Counted from the first letter of the stretch, positions 49,050-61,851 are shown. The stretch: 64,000 nt of DNA from Spirodela intermedia (GCA_902729315.2 LR746268.1:6245501-6309500); one strand, 5' to 3'. Notes: a model not told the origin generated them from the sequence alone. Program-made: numbers and translations.

Positions 49050-49697
49050 CAAAATGGGCTTCAAATAAAACTTGGAGTGTGTGAGATAGAGAGATAGAGA
49101 GAGAGAAGTGAGGAGGGGTAGGGTCTACTGATGTACTTATGGTGGATATGTCTTTCAACTTAGCCTTTGAAGTCATAAAATATCGTTCGACTCTACAAGG
49201 TAAGTCGGATGGTCATACATGCAACCTTAGTCTATTTATCTACCTATTTTCTAAGAGAGTAGCTCATTATTTACATGTTAATCTCCATTTTACTGAACTA
49301 ATATACCCATTTAAAAAATATTTTAGGGTTATTTAGGAATGAAATGCCACATCAAATTGTTAGATAGATTTTTTTTTGATAAATTAGATTTGTATCGATT
49401 TTTGGGATACCTTTTGTACAATTCATTGAATTTTAAAAACTATATTCATAGATATATTTGGAATTAAATTAAAGAAATAATTTATGAAATTACTGAACTC
49501 AACTGAACAGAGTAATGGCCTGGTCATTTTGGGCACTAGAACCGTGACAAAGTAATTAGACGTTGACACGTGTCAAGGGGAGGGGAGGCTTCCAACCCGC
49601 CATGAAGCTGGGCCTGGGATGACTATATAACGGGCCGTCCTGCTACTGCACCCGGTCAATTATGTTGGGCCCATTTAAGAGAGCACGATGGACAGCT
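49050..49697. repeat. Copy 2 of the duplication, forming the SPF30 promoter
   Basis: The same landmarks as copy 1: CAAAATGGGCTTCAAA at 49050, GATAGAGAGAG, AGTAGCTCATTAT near 49258, AGTAATGGCCTGGTCATTTTG near 49511, GACACGTGTCAAGG near 49565, GGTCAATTATG and AAGAGAGCACG near 49677. It has only one copy of the internal unit that is repeated in copy 1. Confidence 0.82.
49624..49630 (+). promoter_or_regulatory. TATA box of the SPF30 gene
   Basis: TATATAA about 250 bp upstream of the ATG at 49879; it lies inside copy 2 of the duplication. A start near 49655-49660 would give a leader of about 220 nt that carries a small upstream frame at 49688-49876. Confidence 0.5.
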
Positions 49698-49878
49698 TTC
49701 GAAGAAGCCATCTGACGTGGGAGGAACGTGTTGCTTCGTCTTTTCGGCTCCTCTCCTCTATCGGAGGCGTTCGAGATATCTACACTCGCTATCTGGTTGC
49801 CGGGGAAGGGGAGGGGGAAGGGGAAGTGAAAGCCGAAGAAGGAAAGGGGCAGGGGGTGGGGGCGCACGAGCAGTAAGT

Positions 49879-52800
49879 ATGCAGGGAGGGGAAGAGCTAA
49901 GCTTGGAGGAGCTCACCTCCAATCTCTCAACATACAAAGACCAGCTTCGTCAGGTTGTCTTGTCCCCTAGTCTCCCGCCGTTTTTCTTCTGCAATTATTG
50001 TCTCCTCTTTTCTAGGGTTTTTTGCCGTGAATGTGTTCGCTGAGCGTGATCTCATTTCTCTGGAGTTTTACTTGAGCTCTACCTGTTTATTTATTTGCTA
50101 CTGGTATTTGATTCGGTGGGTTGGTTCATGTGCAACGTGCGGGTAATTTAGGTGCTCCAATAAGAGGTTGGAGATATTTTACTTGTGTTGTTTGTAGCCT
50201 TCAAATGTTCGCCTGTAGATGGGAGGATCTGTTACCGGAATTAGGGTTTCCCCGATGGTGTTTATTGGGTGATTTGCACTAGTTCCGGAAATACCGACGA
50301 AAGTTCGTATATCCATGATTTTTACGTTCTCTACGACATCTGTTTTTGAATGGGGAGAATGTTCAGGGACCTGTGTGAGCCCCTTGATGCATTTAAACGA
50401 GTCTCTTAAATGTCTTTTCGGAAAAAAAACTTTTCGGAATGAAGATGGGGAAATAAAGAGATGTACTGAAGCCAGTGATCTTTTACTTAAAAAGATAATT
50501 TTCGAAACTTTGAAATTGGACGAAATCGTTGGAAACCTACTGAAATTTCTTCGATTCGACCGCGTCAGTCGTTATCACGGTGTTCCTTCACAATAGATAA
50601 ATTCTACCCGCAAATCCGATTTTACTTGTCCTGATATATGCTGGGTCAATAGCCCAATTCCCACTCGAATACATGGGCGTGAATTTTCTTTCTCATTCTT
50701 CAACTTTTTCGTGGTGTCACTGAAAGAGGAGGACGAGATGGATAGCTTATTCAACAATTCTTGGCCTCTACATTGCTTCGTTTTCGTTATTATTCATTAA
50801 TTTTACAAAGGTTTCTCCCTTCTCTTTAATTTAGTTCGTTTTCCATTTTCACAAGGTCCCATCTTTTACTCCTACGATATCTGAAGCGGTTTGGAAGGTT
50901 TTCAAACCTTTCCCTATCTTTTTTCTCCCATGGGATGTTGGAAGTTGAGATTTGATGAAATTTAAAGCTAATTTATGAACGTGTTATCTAGGTTTTGAAT
51001 TTCACGTGCTACAGGGCATATGGGCCTTTATGTTCTTTGAATTTATATCGCATTCCTGAGGTTCTCTTTTTGGCAATAAGTTTTCAGCATAGTAAATCAA
51101 TATCCCTACATAGAACTACTCATTTCTGCCAAATTTAAGCTACTTTTTCCTCTTGCTTGTTCGTTTCTTTATAGATAATGAATTCCATCCATGATTCTTT
51201 CTGAAATCCAACAATTAATGGATACATCGCCCCTTTTTTCCCCTCGAGGACATGCATACTTGGAGTCATAGACATTAGAAGGATTTAGTGAGGCATAAAA
51301 ACTCAGGATCTTAAATATTACCATCCTTTCCATTGCGGAGCATCACTTATACATCTGATGTTTTGACACTTCTTTTGATCTGTTGTCCTGACTGGTGTCA
51401 GTCTTCCATGAAACGATGCTAATTATTTGGCTAAGATAGCTTTGGATGAAGAAAACGCCTCACAAGCTCCTCAAGCAAGCTAGTGTCTGTAGACAATAGT
51501 TATTTAGCTTGCATATTATGCTAATGAGAGCAGGTAGCGCCGAGGAGAACCATTTATCCCAAATATAATTAGTTTAACCACTATGACTCCTTGTGGCCCA
51601 TGGTTATTTCTTGTTGCTTTCGTATTTTTAACTTATTGGCAATGCTGTTATTTTTATTATAATTATTTTCTAAATGTGGTTACTTACTTGCGAATCAGGT
51701 TAAAAAACTTTTATCTGATGACCCTGGAAATTCTGAATATGCTGACATGGAGAAAGAGCTTGAAGAGGTGAGCATTACCTTATTTCATTGTCCTTAAGTA
51801 GCTTACTTTTATAATAAATGTGCTGGCCTTTGATGAATCTAATGTTAAACTTTGAATATTTGATGTATAGACATCAACATCTTTGGTTTAGTCATTATAT
51901 TATAATTTATATGGTATTTAGTCATCAGAATCCCATATTTTCGCAGTGGTTTTTCTGCAGCCACCAAATGTTTCCAAGCAGGGTAGCATTATTTGTCTAC
52001 AAAAGGCAAGGGAAGTTTCATGGAGATTTTTGTTTTATTTATAATGGAAAAGGTGAGATGGGTACTTCTTTTTGAGGACAGCTCCTACTAAAATATAGAG
52101 CTGTTGCTATGAAAAATTAAAGAGCAGCATCTAAAAATGTGGATTTTTCGAGATGCCCATCACCCTTTATCTTGGTTCTTTTGTAGGTGCTGTGTCGCGA
52201 TGGAACCTTCCTGCTCTCTTCTGATTTCAGATGTTCACGCTGAGATTCTAAGTTTGAAATTTTAATCTAGTTGGGGATTTTCAACAGTGGCTACATGGTG
52301 ATTAAATATGTTATTTGACCATGGTGATCAAACTATTGAACATGCAGGTCATTACCTTGACTGAGGAACTCTTAGCAGCTGCTAAGCAAGGTGAATTTCC
52401 TGCACTTCCAATCAAATCAGATGATGAAGCATCTCCAAGCCAGCTTCACTCTAGTGCATCTAAGTTGGAACAAGTGAGTGATCTTAGGCTACATATCAAA
52501 ACTGCTTATGGTTTTTACCTATCCTTTCGGATTTGTGCGAAGTTGACCTTCCAGGTTTTTGATTGCACAGAAGATCCAAGATGAATTATCTTTGGGTATC
52601 TTATCTGGAGAACTGTGTAAAAGACTTCCTTTAGACCCCTGGAGTTTATCTTGGACGATGAGAATGTGTTTATGGGTGCACTTTCACATCTAAAACCTTT
52701 GTGTACGCCAGGAGTCTATCTCGGGATCCTGGCTTGTTATCAACATCATGATAAAGTCCAACTAGTACTGATAGTACCAGAGAGGGTTGAATTATACAAT

Positions 52801-55375
52801 GTTACAGCCTTCCAGTATCACATGAGTCATATTTAGGACATCCCCCCTATTGAGACGACACCTGGTCATCCAGTCTTGGTCACAACAATACTTAACCTAC
52901 TCGAATCCATAAATTGCCTCTGAAATAATGACTCAGGCATGCTGAATTTTTTTCTTTTTTCAGGGTTTAAGTTTGCATTCCGAGGATCATGAGTTTTCTG
53001 TTGGGGCAAAAGTTCAAGCAGTTTGGAGTGAAGATGGCGAATGGTATGCCCACGGGGAGTTATTCTTATTGATTGAATATATTATTACGATGATTTTGTG
53101 TTTGACTAGTTGACTGCTTAAGGTACAATGCGACAATTGAAGCTCTGACTCCCAACGGATACTATGTATGCTATGATGAATGGGGCAATAAAGAGGAGGT
53201 ATGTCTATCTACACATTGCAATCGATTTACATTTTTAAAATCTTTGTTCGAGCATCATCAAATGACATGTAAATAGAAATGCAAGAGACTGATGTATTCT
53301 TCCCTGAACCAAAGCCATTCACGTATGTTTTCATCTCTGGCATCGTTTGTTGGTATCTGTTTGTTTATTTATTTTATTTTTAGTATGGATAATCATTTAG
53401 AAATATTTGGCAATATTTAGGTGGAAATCATGACGTATTTCGTTTGTAAAAAAATCTCAGTACCCTCTCTAAGGTTTGTATACCTACTAGGTTGATCCCG
53501 CTAATGTCAGACCAATAGAAGGTGCTGTTGATGCTTTGGGAGAAGCTGAAAGGGTAGCTGAAGCTACAAAACTAGCCATCAAAAGGAAGATTGCACAAGC
53601 AGCTGATGCTGAATTCAATTCTCGCACTATCCCAGCAAAGTTGCAGATAAATCCTGATGACCCGGAAGATGTGGTAAGTACCTCTTCAAGCATTCTCTGC
53701 CAAGCTGTTGGAAAGTTTACAAGATTATTTACAAAGTCAATGATGGTATACATACTTATATCAAGCAATTCGGTGTAATTTGACTTCAGATTGGTTGTCT
53801 ATGTTCTCATGGCCAGGCAAATCTTTTGGTTTGCCTGTCCTCTGCCTATCAGTTCTGTATCAGTAGTTGCTCTGCCATTTAGTATTCGTATTCTAGTCTA
53901 TCACGAGATACACTGGTTACATAGTCGCAGGATAAGGGAGGAGTTCAAGTTCATTGGACACTAGTCTTCCAGTACTACTAGTGTCTCTGTAATTTGCGCT
54001 TATCTTATTTGGAATTCTAGCTTAGCGCTCAGTGAGGCAAAATAGTTCATAAGACTGTCACCAGTCCAGGTTAGGGATATGAGTCTCCAAAATCTACCTC
54101 AAGATAAGTCTTCACGCGTAGGGTTCGTCTTCCTTCACATGATATATGCAGTAGGTTAATGCCAGTTTGCATTTTTATTGTATACTCGATCATTTCATTT
54201 TGGAGGGACCCTAATTTTGCTTTGTTTACTTCGAACACCTGTAGAAAACTGCGAAACGCAAGAAGATACACGCATTTAAGTCGAAAGTTCGGTTTGAGCA
54301 GTTAGAGGTGGTACAGAATAAGCGTCAGAACGCCTGGCAACAGTTCCAAACATCAAAAGGACAATCCAAGAAAGTAAGTTTTCTCTTTTTGCTCCATATG
54401 ACCAGCTGGTTTCCGCACTTTGTATTTAGTAGTCAAATGTTTCCAATTGGTTCTACAGATTTATCATTAAATTTATCTTAACTCTGGAACCTGTATACTA
54501 TTTGGCATCAGTGTCATGCATCTTGGAGATTTCGTTATACATTCTATTAGCTTCAGGTACCATTTGCAAGTTTTAGGGTAGCTCCCGTTTTGAAGTATGG
54601 GTTTTGGTTAAAAAATTAAAGGAAATGATTCATGTTACTTGTCAATCAGCATAGTTTTTTTTTTCTGATCAATTAAAAAAAAGTGGAACATTTCTGCAAC
54701 CACTTAGTTTTGCCTAGATTGCACTTCCAACAGTTTGCATTGGTATGGTCACATAATAAAGCTGTTGACATTTATGCATCTGGAATCAATGATATCTGCA
54801 TATCGATTCCTTGTCCGCCTCGGAAGGAATCAATGATCTCTGCAATTTTGGAAGAAATTTAGTTGATGAATGTGTGATGTTTCCGGGCTTAAGGAGGGTC
54901 AGTACAAGGAATGTAATAACGTCATATCTTGAATCTGTGATAAAGATATGAAACAGTAAGAGACGGTATAAATCTCTTGTGGGGTTTCATGAAAAGGCCG
55001 AGGTGCCTATTTTCTTGTTTTTTTCCAGTGTCTTAAGAGGGAATGCTGGGATATTCTTCTACATGAACCCTAGATTATAGAAGCTTAGTATTTCTTTTTG
55101 GTATGAATGGCTTTCTGAGGTTTGTAGCAATATGACTCCCTGATTAAGTTAACCTGTATAAAACCAATTTTTTTAATTCAAGGAACAATGCATGAGTACT
55201 GGTATTTAAAAAAAGGGAAAAAGTTGAGACCCATGTTAAGTAAGGGTTTAAAATATACGAAAAATATATCGAACCCCTGGCCTCAAATCTTATCTGTATT
55301 GACTCCTTTCATTTGGCCAATGAGAGGGGCTGTACCTCAAGGGAGAGTGTCTCTCTCTTTCATTGTGCTGTTTGA

Positions 55376-55422
<47 letters not shown>

Positions 55423-55427
55423 GTATA

Positions 55428-55479
<52 letters not shown>

Positions 55480-55743
55480 TGTTGGAACTTGTTTCGATTA
55501 TGCTCAATGTAACGATGGAGGGCATTCCGTTTTATCAGTTGGGATCTCTCCCTGGTTTCTCATCTTTCCTCGTCCGTGCAGGTTGGTTTCTTCACAGGTC
55601 GAAAACGGGAGAGCATCTTCAAGTCCCCGGACGATCCAAAGGGTAAGGTGGGCGTCACAGGCAGTGGGAAAGGGTTGACCGATTTCCAGAAAAGGGAGAA
55701 GCACTTGCACCTGAAGGGAGCGAATGGCGAAGGGGAGGAGTAG
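49879..55743 (+). CDS. SPF30: Survival-of-motor-neuron-related splicing factor 30 (SMNDC1), Tudor protein
   Basis: Eight exons: 49879-49953, 51699-51767, 52348-52473, 52964-53043, 53123-53198, 53491-53673, 54245-54373, 55582-55743. They give 299 residues in closed phase. The N-terminus MQGGEELSLEELTSNLSTYKDQLRQVKKLL is the conserved coiled-coil start of SPF30. The Tudor domain spans about 98-155: FSVGAKVQAVWSEDGEWYNATIEALTPNGYYVCYDEWGNKEEV. Its aromatic residues (W, Y) form the cage that binds symmetric dimethylarginine in Sm proteins. The basic C-terminal part KTAKRKKIHAFKSKVRFEQLEVVQNKRQNAWQQFQ and GFFTGRKRESIFKSPDDPKGKVGVTGSGKGLTDF matches the family end. It acts in the nucleus, in U2 snRNP-linked spliceosome assembly. 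The ATG at 49879 begins the conserved part; an earlier ATG at 49688 opens a short upstream frame. Confidence 0.96.
55376..55477. repeat. Compound (CT)n-(TA)n-(CT)n-(TA)n microsatellite in the last SPF30 intron
   Basis: About 100 bp of alternating CT and AT blocks, two of each, 105 bp upstream of the last 3' splice site. The AT blocks are self-complementary. Confidence 0.94.
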
Positions 55744-56250
55744 AATCCCTGACGTTCCTCTCATGTTTTTCAAGGATGAGAAGTCGTACGCCACTTCTAG
55801 AACAATTTTTTCTCCTTAATGCTACAGGCTAATTAATACCCACGCTCCTGTTCTATTCTCTGTTCAACCTTGAGCAGTGAGGCCTTGCTGACCACCTGAG
55901 ACCCCACTGCAGCTGCGGGGCGACTGCTTGTGACGGGCTCATGTTACCGGGTCCTTCGGATCTTCACCCCACAGAACATAGCGAGTTTAGAGTGGAGCTT
56001 CCCTGCAGGTTGGAATATGGTGATGCCTGAATGGAAGGAATCCATGCATGTAAAACTACATATATTGGAGACTTTTCTTCGCAATCGCCAGAGCGGCTCT
56101 TTCTCTCTCTATCATGCCCAGAATGATCCACACACTGTAGAGAGCGAGAGGACCAAGATTGTATGTCCATGGGGGCCCTTCGTTTACCATTTTCTCTGTT
56201 GAATACAGGACAGTACAGTAGTTTCACCGAAGGAAGAAGGAGAAGAGACC
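55744..56250. other. Convergent 3' gap between SPF30 and the NPF transporter
   Basis: 507 bp between facing stop codons, which must hold both 3' UTRs. No gene seen. Confidence 0.55.
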
Positions 56251-59200
56251 CTAGACCGGGACGTTTTCAGGATCGGCGTCTTTAGAGGGGATGGGGTGGG
56301 GTTCGTCTCCGGGCGAGCTGGGAAGGGGCGGGGAAGGGCAGTGGGATGAGTGCCAGTTCGACCAGAAGAGATAGTTGAAGAAATTGAGAAAGCTGAGGCC
56401 TGCCAGCATCCAGTAGAAGAGGTCCAATCTATCCCGGTTCAGGTTGTTGTCGCTGAGCCAGCCGCCCCCGGTGGAGCCCGAGGTGACTCTGTTGACCAGG
56501 GAGACGAGCAGGGAGCTGAGGAAGAAGCCGAAGGAGTAGGAGCAGTAGGTCATGGCCGTGAGGAAGGACTGCATCCCTTCCAGGGACTGCTTGTAGAAGA
56601 ACTCGATGAGCCCCACCGCCGTGAACATCTCCGACAGCCCGAAGATGAGGAACTGCGGCACGATCCAGGCGATGGGCAGCCCCCGGCCGGATTCCTCCGC
56701 CATTCGCCGCCTCTTTTCCTCCACTAGCGCGGCGGAGACCATGGAGAAGGTGGCCGTGAGGAGCCCCACGCCGATGCGCTGCAGCGGGGTGATGCCGGAG
56801 TCCCTGCTTGTGAACCGGCGGGCGAGAGGGACGAAGCACGTCTCGTAGAGGGGAACCACGATGATGAGGACGAGGTAGGGGATGGCCTGCAGGGACGCCG
56901 GGGGAATGCGGAAGGAACCGAAGAGGCGGGTGTCCATGGCGCTGCCCTGCTGCACCGAGAAGGTCTGCAGCTGGGCAAGGATGGTGTTGAAGATGATGGT
57001 GCAGGCGAAGATGGGCACCACCGAGAGGATTATCTTCACCTGCTCGACCTGGGCCACTGTGCAGAGCCTCCACGGGCTCTCCTCCTGCTTCTTCTCGCCA
57101 CCATCTTGGGTCGCCCTGATGCAGGCCTTGTCTAGGAACCTGCAAACGGCACAGCCCACCACCGCCCTCATCACTTGGACTCCACGGGGACGAGTCGATA
57201 AGGTTCCGCAGCCATGTTTCGTCCCCCTCACCTGAACTTCGCGGTGCGGAGAAGAAGAGGATCGCCGCCGCCGTGGTTTCCGTCCCCCGTCTCCGCGTTA
57301 GATGGACAGACTTGCTTCCTCTTCGTGATCGCTGCGACGAGCACCTGCGACGGCGAGCGTCGATCAGACGAGTGGGCTTATTGTTTTCCCTCCTACTTTC
57401 GTCTCTCATAAAATAATCCGACAAGAACGTAGGTCTCGTACTCCTACTCCGACGGCAACAGACGGCCATAATTATCAAGAACACGTGAAAATATACGCAG
57501 ATTCGGCACTGTTCTAGCAATAATTTAAAGCCCACAACGAAAAGTCGAGCTCGGAGGAGCTGTAATAGAAAAACATAGATTACTATCTCGCGTCGACGTC
57601 GGAACGGACGAGCTCACGCTCCTCCAAGGGCAATGGACGAAGGCGGATGTCGGGAGTGATACGGATGGCATCAAATTAAATAAAAAACGACGTCATTTTC
57701 CCAAGAAGATCTCGATTCCTTTGAAGAAATCGGTGGGCACGAATATTATACGGCCGGCTGTCGGTCGGTAGATTGAGCCAAAAGCTCCAACTTTAAACGG
57801 AGATGAGGATCTGAAGATAATACCGGCGATGAATATTTATCCGTGCAGTGTCTATCATTTGAAAGACACGAAGGTTGGTGGACGGTGGAGCCTTACTCTG
57901 GCAATGGGTGTGAATATGCTGCCCTGTGGAGGCTTGTTCCTGTAGAAGAGGACGCCAGAGATTAAGGAGATGAGGCCCGCTGCCATGACGGCGGCGGACA
58001 AGCCGAAGCCGACGTCCATGCCGGACCGGGTCTGGACCCAGACGAGGGCCGTCAGCGCGACGAACTCGCCAACGCAGAAGCTGAAGTAGGCGATGTTGAA
58101 GTAGGTGGAGAGCTTCTTCGACTGGTTGGGATCGTCCTTGGCAAACTGGTCGGCCCCGTGGGAGATTATGTTAGGCTTGAGGCAGCCGCTCCCCAGGGCC
58201 ACCAAGTACAGAGCTATGAAGAAGATGGTGGCTTTGAAGCCTTTCGCTTCCACGCAGTGGTTCCCCTCAGCCAACATGTTGCACTGAGGTGGCCTTAGCT
58301 GGGGCATATGGGCTTGGACGGTGAGCAGGATAAAACCCTGGTAGAGAGAGGGAGAGAGAAGAGATTTGGAAAATCAGAACTGGACCCATGTGATGAACCC
58401 AGCAAGAAACAAACCCTCGTGATGCCCTCTCTTTTTATCTACGAAACTTATTCTAGTTAGTTTTATTTTCTACATCTCAGCTTCCTCAATTCCCAGAAAT
58501 GATTATTTGGTGGACGAAGGTCAAGGCTGTGAGATGAAGCTTTCGAAAGAAGACGAGATAGTCGTCTTCCTGTCTCTTTTGAGTGGGGCTATACTTTGAT
58601 TCCATGAGATCTCTCTCCTTTAAGCTCTGGATATTGTTCTCCCTCAGTTTCCGCATTTCCCAATAACCCAGTTCTTCCTTTCTTCATTGATGGATCCGTT
58701 CCACTTGGCGTTTTTCCGATGAAAGGCCCGGCTTTCCCATCTGGGGGAGGGAAGATAGGACTTACGCAATATTACGACGCTAATTACTGGGAAGGATAGA
58801 CTCACCGAGAGCTCTACAAAGCCGAAAGTGAGCATTGTCCAGAAGCTCCCAAGGTAGGAGTCTGAGAGGAAACCACCGAGGAGTGAGAGGAGGAAGACGG
58901 TCCCTATGAAATTGGTCACTATGTTAGCCGATTTGGACAGGGGGTAGTGCATCTCGTTGAAGACGTAGGTTATAAGGTTGTTTCCGATCGCAGCGATCGC
59001 CATGATCTCGAATCCTTGCAACCCTGAAAGAAGCAGGAAGACCAGAAAAAAGTAATGAAGACTAGCTTAAGATCTGTTTGTTCGCGTTTAATCAGTCAGT
59101 TCCAGTCATAGGAAATTCTTCAAAACGAAACGAATTGATACAGAAGTCAATCATGAAAATGGCGCCAGGTTGCAGAAGAAAACTGAGAGCATCCTTCAAT

Positions 59201-59734
59201 TCCCCATGGGGGAAGAGCAGAGAATTCATTAAGCTTTTGAAAAAACAGAGCGTAAATTTCGGCTATGGGAAGCGAGTAGAAGAAGAATCGAAGGCCATTA
59301 CGGGAACCTGTGGCCCTGGGCCTCTCTACATCAGCTTCTCAATTACCATCAATAAGATGAGACGGAAAAATCATAGGTAACCCACCCGTATAACAATCTT
59401 TTAGTTTTCTGAACAGCGCTGCTGGCTCAAAAATTGTAACCAAAGACCCTAAAGGGCTATCTTTCATGGGATAAAGTGAGAAAATGGGAAATGAATGAGA
59501 ACAGGAGAGACTACCAAAGAAATTTAAATGAAACCAGACGCATAAATTTCCCGCAGGAGAAGGGATAAAACAATAGTAGGACATCTGGGGAGCCATGATA
59601 CATTTGGATCTTCACTTCAAGCTCTTTGTACTGATCGATGATTTGTTCTTTTCGTGTTTCCTTTCGTTGGAAATAATTGGTTATAATTTCAAACGTTAAT
59701 CCTGAAAATTTTGATGTACTAGAGTGTTTGTGTA

Positions 59735-59791
<57 letters not shown>

Positions 59792-59885
59792 TCAGACCCA
59801 AGACGAAGGCAGCGGCTCTCATCCCTCCATGCTTGGGTCTGCATGGCCTGCCCTTCCAATCAACGGCGACCTCTGCGACAGACAT
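56251..59885 (-). CDS. NPF4: NRT1/PTR family transporter, NPF4 clade (NPF4.1/4.3-like)
   Basis: Five exons on the minus strand: 59885-59798, 59023-58806, 58337-57897, 57344-57232, 57139-56251. They give 582 residues in closed phase. It is a multi-pass major-facilitator protein. Landmarks: GRPCRPKHGGMRAAAFVLG (N-terminus), SKSANIVTNFIGTVFLLSLLGGFLSDSYLG, LYLVALGSGCLKPNIISHGADQF, FYRNKPPQGSIFTPIARV, the small exon 4 with VLVAAITKRKQVCPSN, FLDKACI, then SPWRLCTVAQVEQVKIILSVVPIFACTIIFNTILAQLQTFSVQQG and AWIVPQFLIFGLSEMFTAVGLIEFFYKQS. The sequence follows the Arabidopsis NPF4.1/4.3 group, members of which carry abscisic acid or gibberellin in heterologous assays. I see FEIMAIA at the TM1 position where many NPFs have ExxER/K. 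Exon 5 is GC-rich. A very long CT tract begins just after the first donor. Confidence 0.94.
59728..59789. repeat. (TG)n(AG)n microsatellite beside the first splice donor of the NPF gene
   Basis: TG repeats then AG repeats, ending 8 bp short of the donor of exon 1. On the coding strand the intron starts with CT repeats. Confidence 0.93.
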
Positions 59886-61818
59886 GAGGACTCTCCCTTG
59901 AGATACTATTTCCTCCGAATATCCTCGTTCTCGCTCCTCCCCTTCTTCTCCCTAGTCCAACCCACCCTCGCGCGCTTCCTCTCCACGACGGGAATATCAA
60001 AGAGCGAGAAACACGATGATCTGTTCTCTCCAAGAAAATCCCTCCTTCCCTTGCTTGAGCTTTCGGCCAACTTCAGCCCGGCCGAGCGCATTTATTTATA
60101 ATCCACCTCTGGGAGCTTTTGGAGAGAAAGATGGATTTTGGGTGGTGGTGGGGGAAGGTTGGTGTCAAGAAAGAAGGATGGGCGGGCTTCGCCCAGCCAC
60201 ATGATAGTGCAGGTCGCTGTTCAAGAGTCAGGGTATGGTCTGCTTTTGAGAGTGCAGGCCGGGGGAGGAAGCAGTCAGACAGGTGGTCTCCCCCACTCCC
60301 CCCCTCTCTCTCCCCACTTCCCATAGTCTCCTTCCTCGCCGAAGCCCTCCGCGCCTCTTCTCTTCTTCCCCATCCTAAACCCTTAAAAAATAATGGCCTC
60401 GCCTCGGCTCACCTTCATACCCGGGGAGCTGCACATGGCACACGCCAGCCGTCTGTTGCCTGGTTTCTCACAGGGGTCACGCGAATAATCAAGAGGAGAG
60501 GAAGACGTAACGGATACACATTTCCGCAGTAGGCAGCAGCTGAAACCTGCCGTTCTTCTTCTCACAGCGAGGCGAAGAAGACGACGAGACCAGGGAGGGG
60601 GTGGTTCATAACGTAGAGTCGCCCCTTCCTTTCTACCATTGGCTCTCTCTCTCTCTCTCTCTCTCTCAGACTTCACTGATATATGGACGAACCTCTCCTA
60701 TTAAAGGCGCTCGGCGAGGCAGTCCAAGCAACCGGTTGTTCCTGAGATCGGTTATGTAACAATGAGACTGTCGGCCCCTCTTTCAGACAACTGGCCACTG
60801 GACGTATAGGACGTTTCCGGCTGCGAGCTGTCCAGCTACTGTGAGGCAACTTCTCTAATATATTCATTCCGATCGATCGGCTCTTTCTCCATATCTTTCT
60901 TTACCTGATCTTGGGCTCGGGTCCTATGGATGTTCCTGACTGGGGCGCATATAAAAATCGCATCTTACACTGCCCTGTGGGGCAAATGAATATATTCTTG
61001 CCGATTATAGAGATTAGACGGGTTGTCCTGCCCTCTACTGTCTTCGATACCCTGATCCAGCTGTTGAAGTTATGTCAATTGGACAAAGGTTTTTAATCGC
61101 GTTAATGCCAAGATAGTGGTTTTCTTTCACGGATTATCCCGTGAAATCATGCTTAAAAAACCTTTAAGCACGGTCTGCTACGTCATTAATGCCAGAAAAG
61201 GGGAGTCTCCTCATCGGGGCTGCTCTCTTCTTAAGAGAATGTGGCCTCCCTCGCTCAATCGCCCGCGTATCAGCACCACATGCGGGTTCCTCCTCCCCCC
61301 CGCTGTTCTTCATTCTACTGCAGCCTTTGCCCATTCTTTTCATGGTTGGACGCTATGATTTAGAGTGTCTCGTCTTACACGTCGTCGATTCCTCTCCACC
61401 GCGTAGACAGTCGGCCACAGGGTCCGATGGTCTGCGGTGAGGAGGGTCCGTTGAATCTTCTCACAACTGGACGAGATTTCTCCGGTCTCAGAGTTCGATT
61501 TTAATCTATGTGAAAATCCTACAGAGAAAAATCCAAGCAACGCTTTGAAGTGGCTGGCTCCCATTGTGGGGCTCTCATATATAGTTTTGATGTACCATGC
61601 CATGCCTACAATGACACCAAACAGTCTTATCCTGATACACCATCCTCACATTCTGCCCATAGGCAAGGAGAAAGACCGAGAGCCGCTCATGATTTCCATA
61701 GTTTTTGATGAAATGAAGAAACATGTGTCGACTGGAAGAGCTCTTCCGAGGCCAGATTTTCTCCTCTCCCCTTTCCACTCTCCTTCCATCTACGTTGCTG
61801 TTAACAAAAGAGGCTCTT

Positions 61819-61851
<33 letters not shown>

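Larger units (their letters stand above)
47719..49878. other. Region between the GTPase and SPF30, with a degenerate tandem duplication
   Basis: It begins with the GTPase 3' UTR. From about 48010 to 48555 and again from about 49050 to 49697 lies a diverged direct duplication. About 500 bp of unrelated AT-rich sequence lies between the copies. The second copy and what follows are the promoter and leader of SPF30. Confidence 0.6.

Noticed and set aside
56350-57535. Overlapping long frames on both strands of the NPF last exon (up to 368 codons)
   Set aside because: Pro/Arg-rich shadow frames of the GC-rich NPF exon; the NPF frame alone has family motifs.
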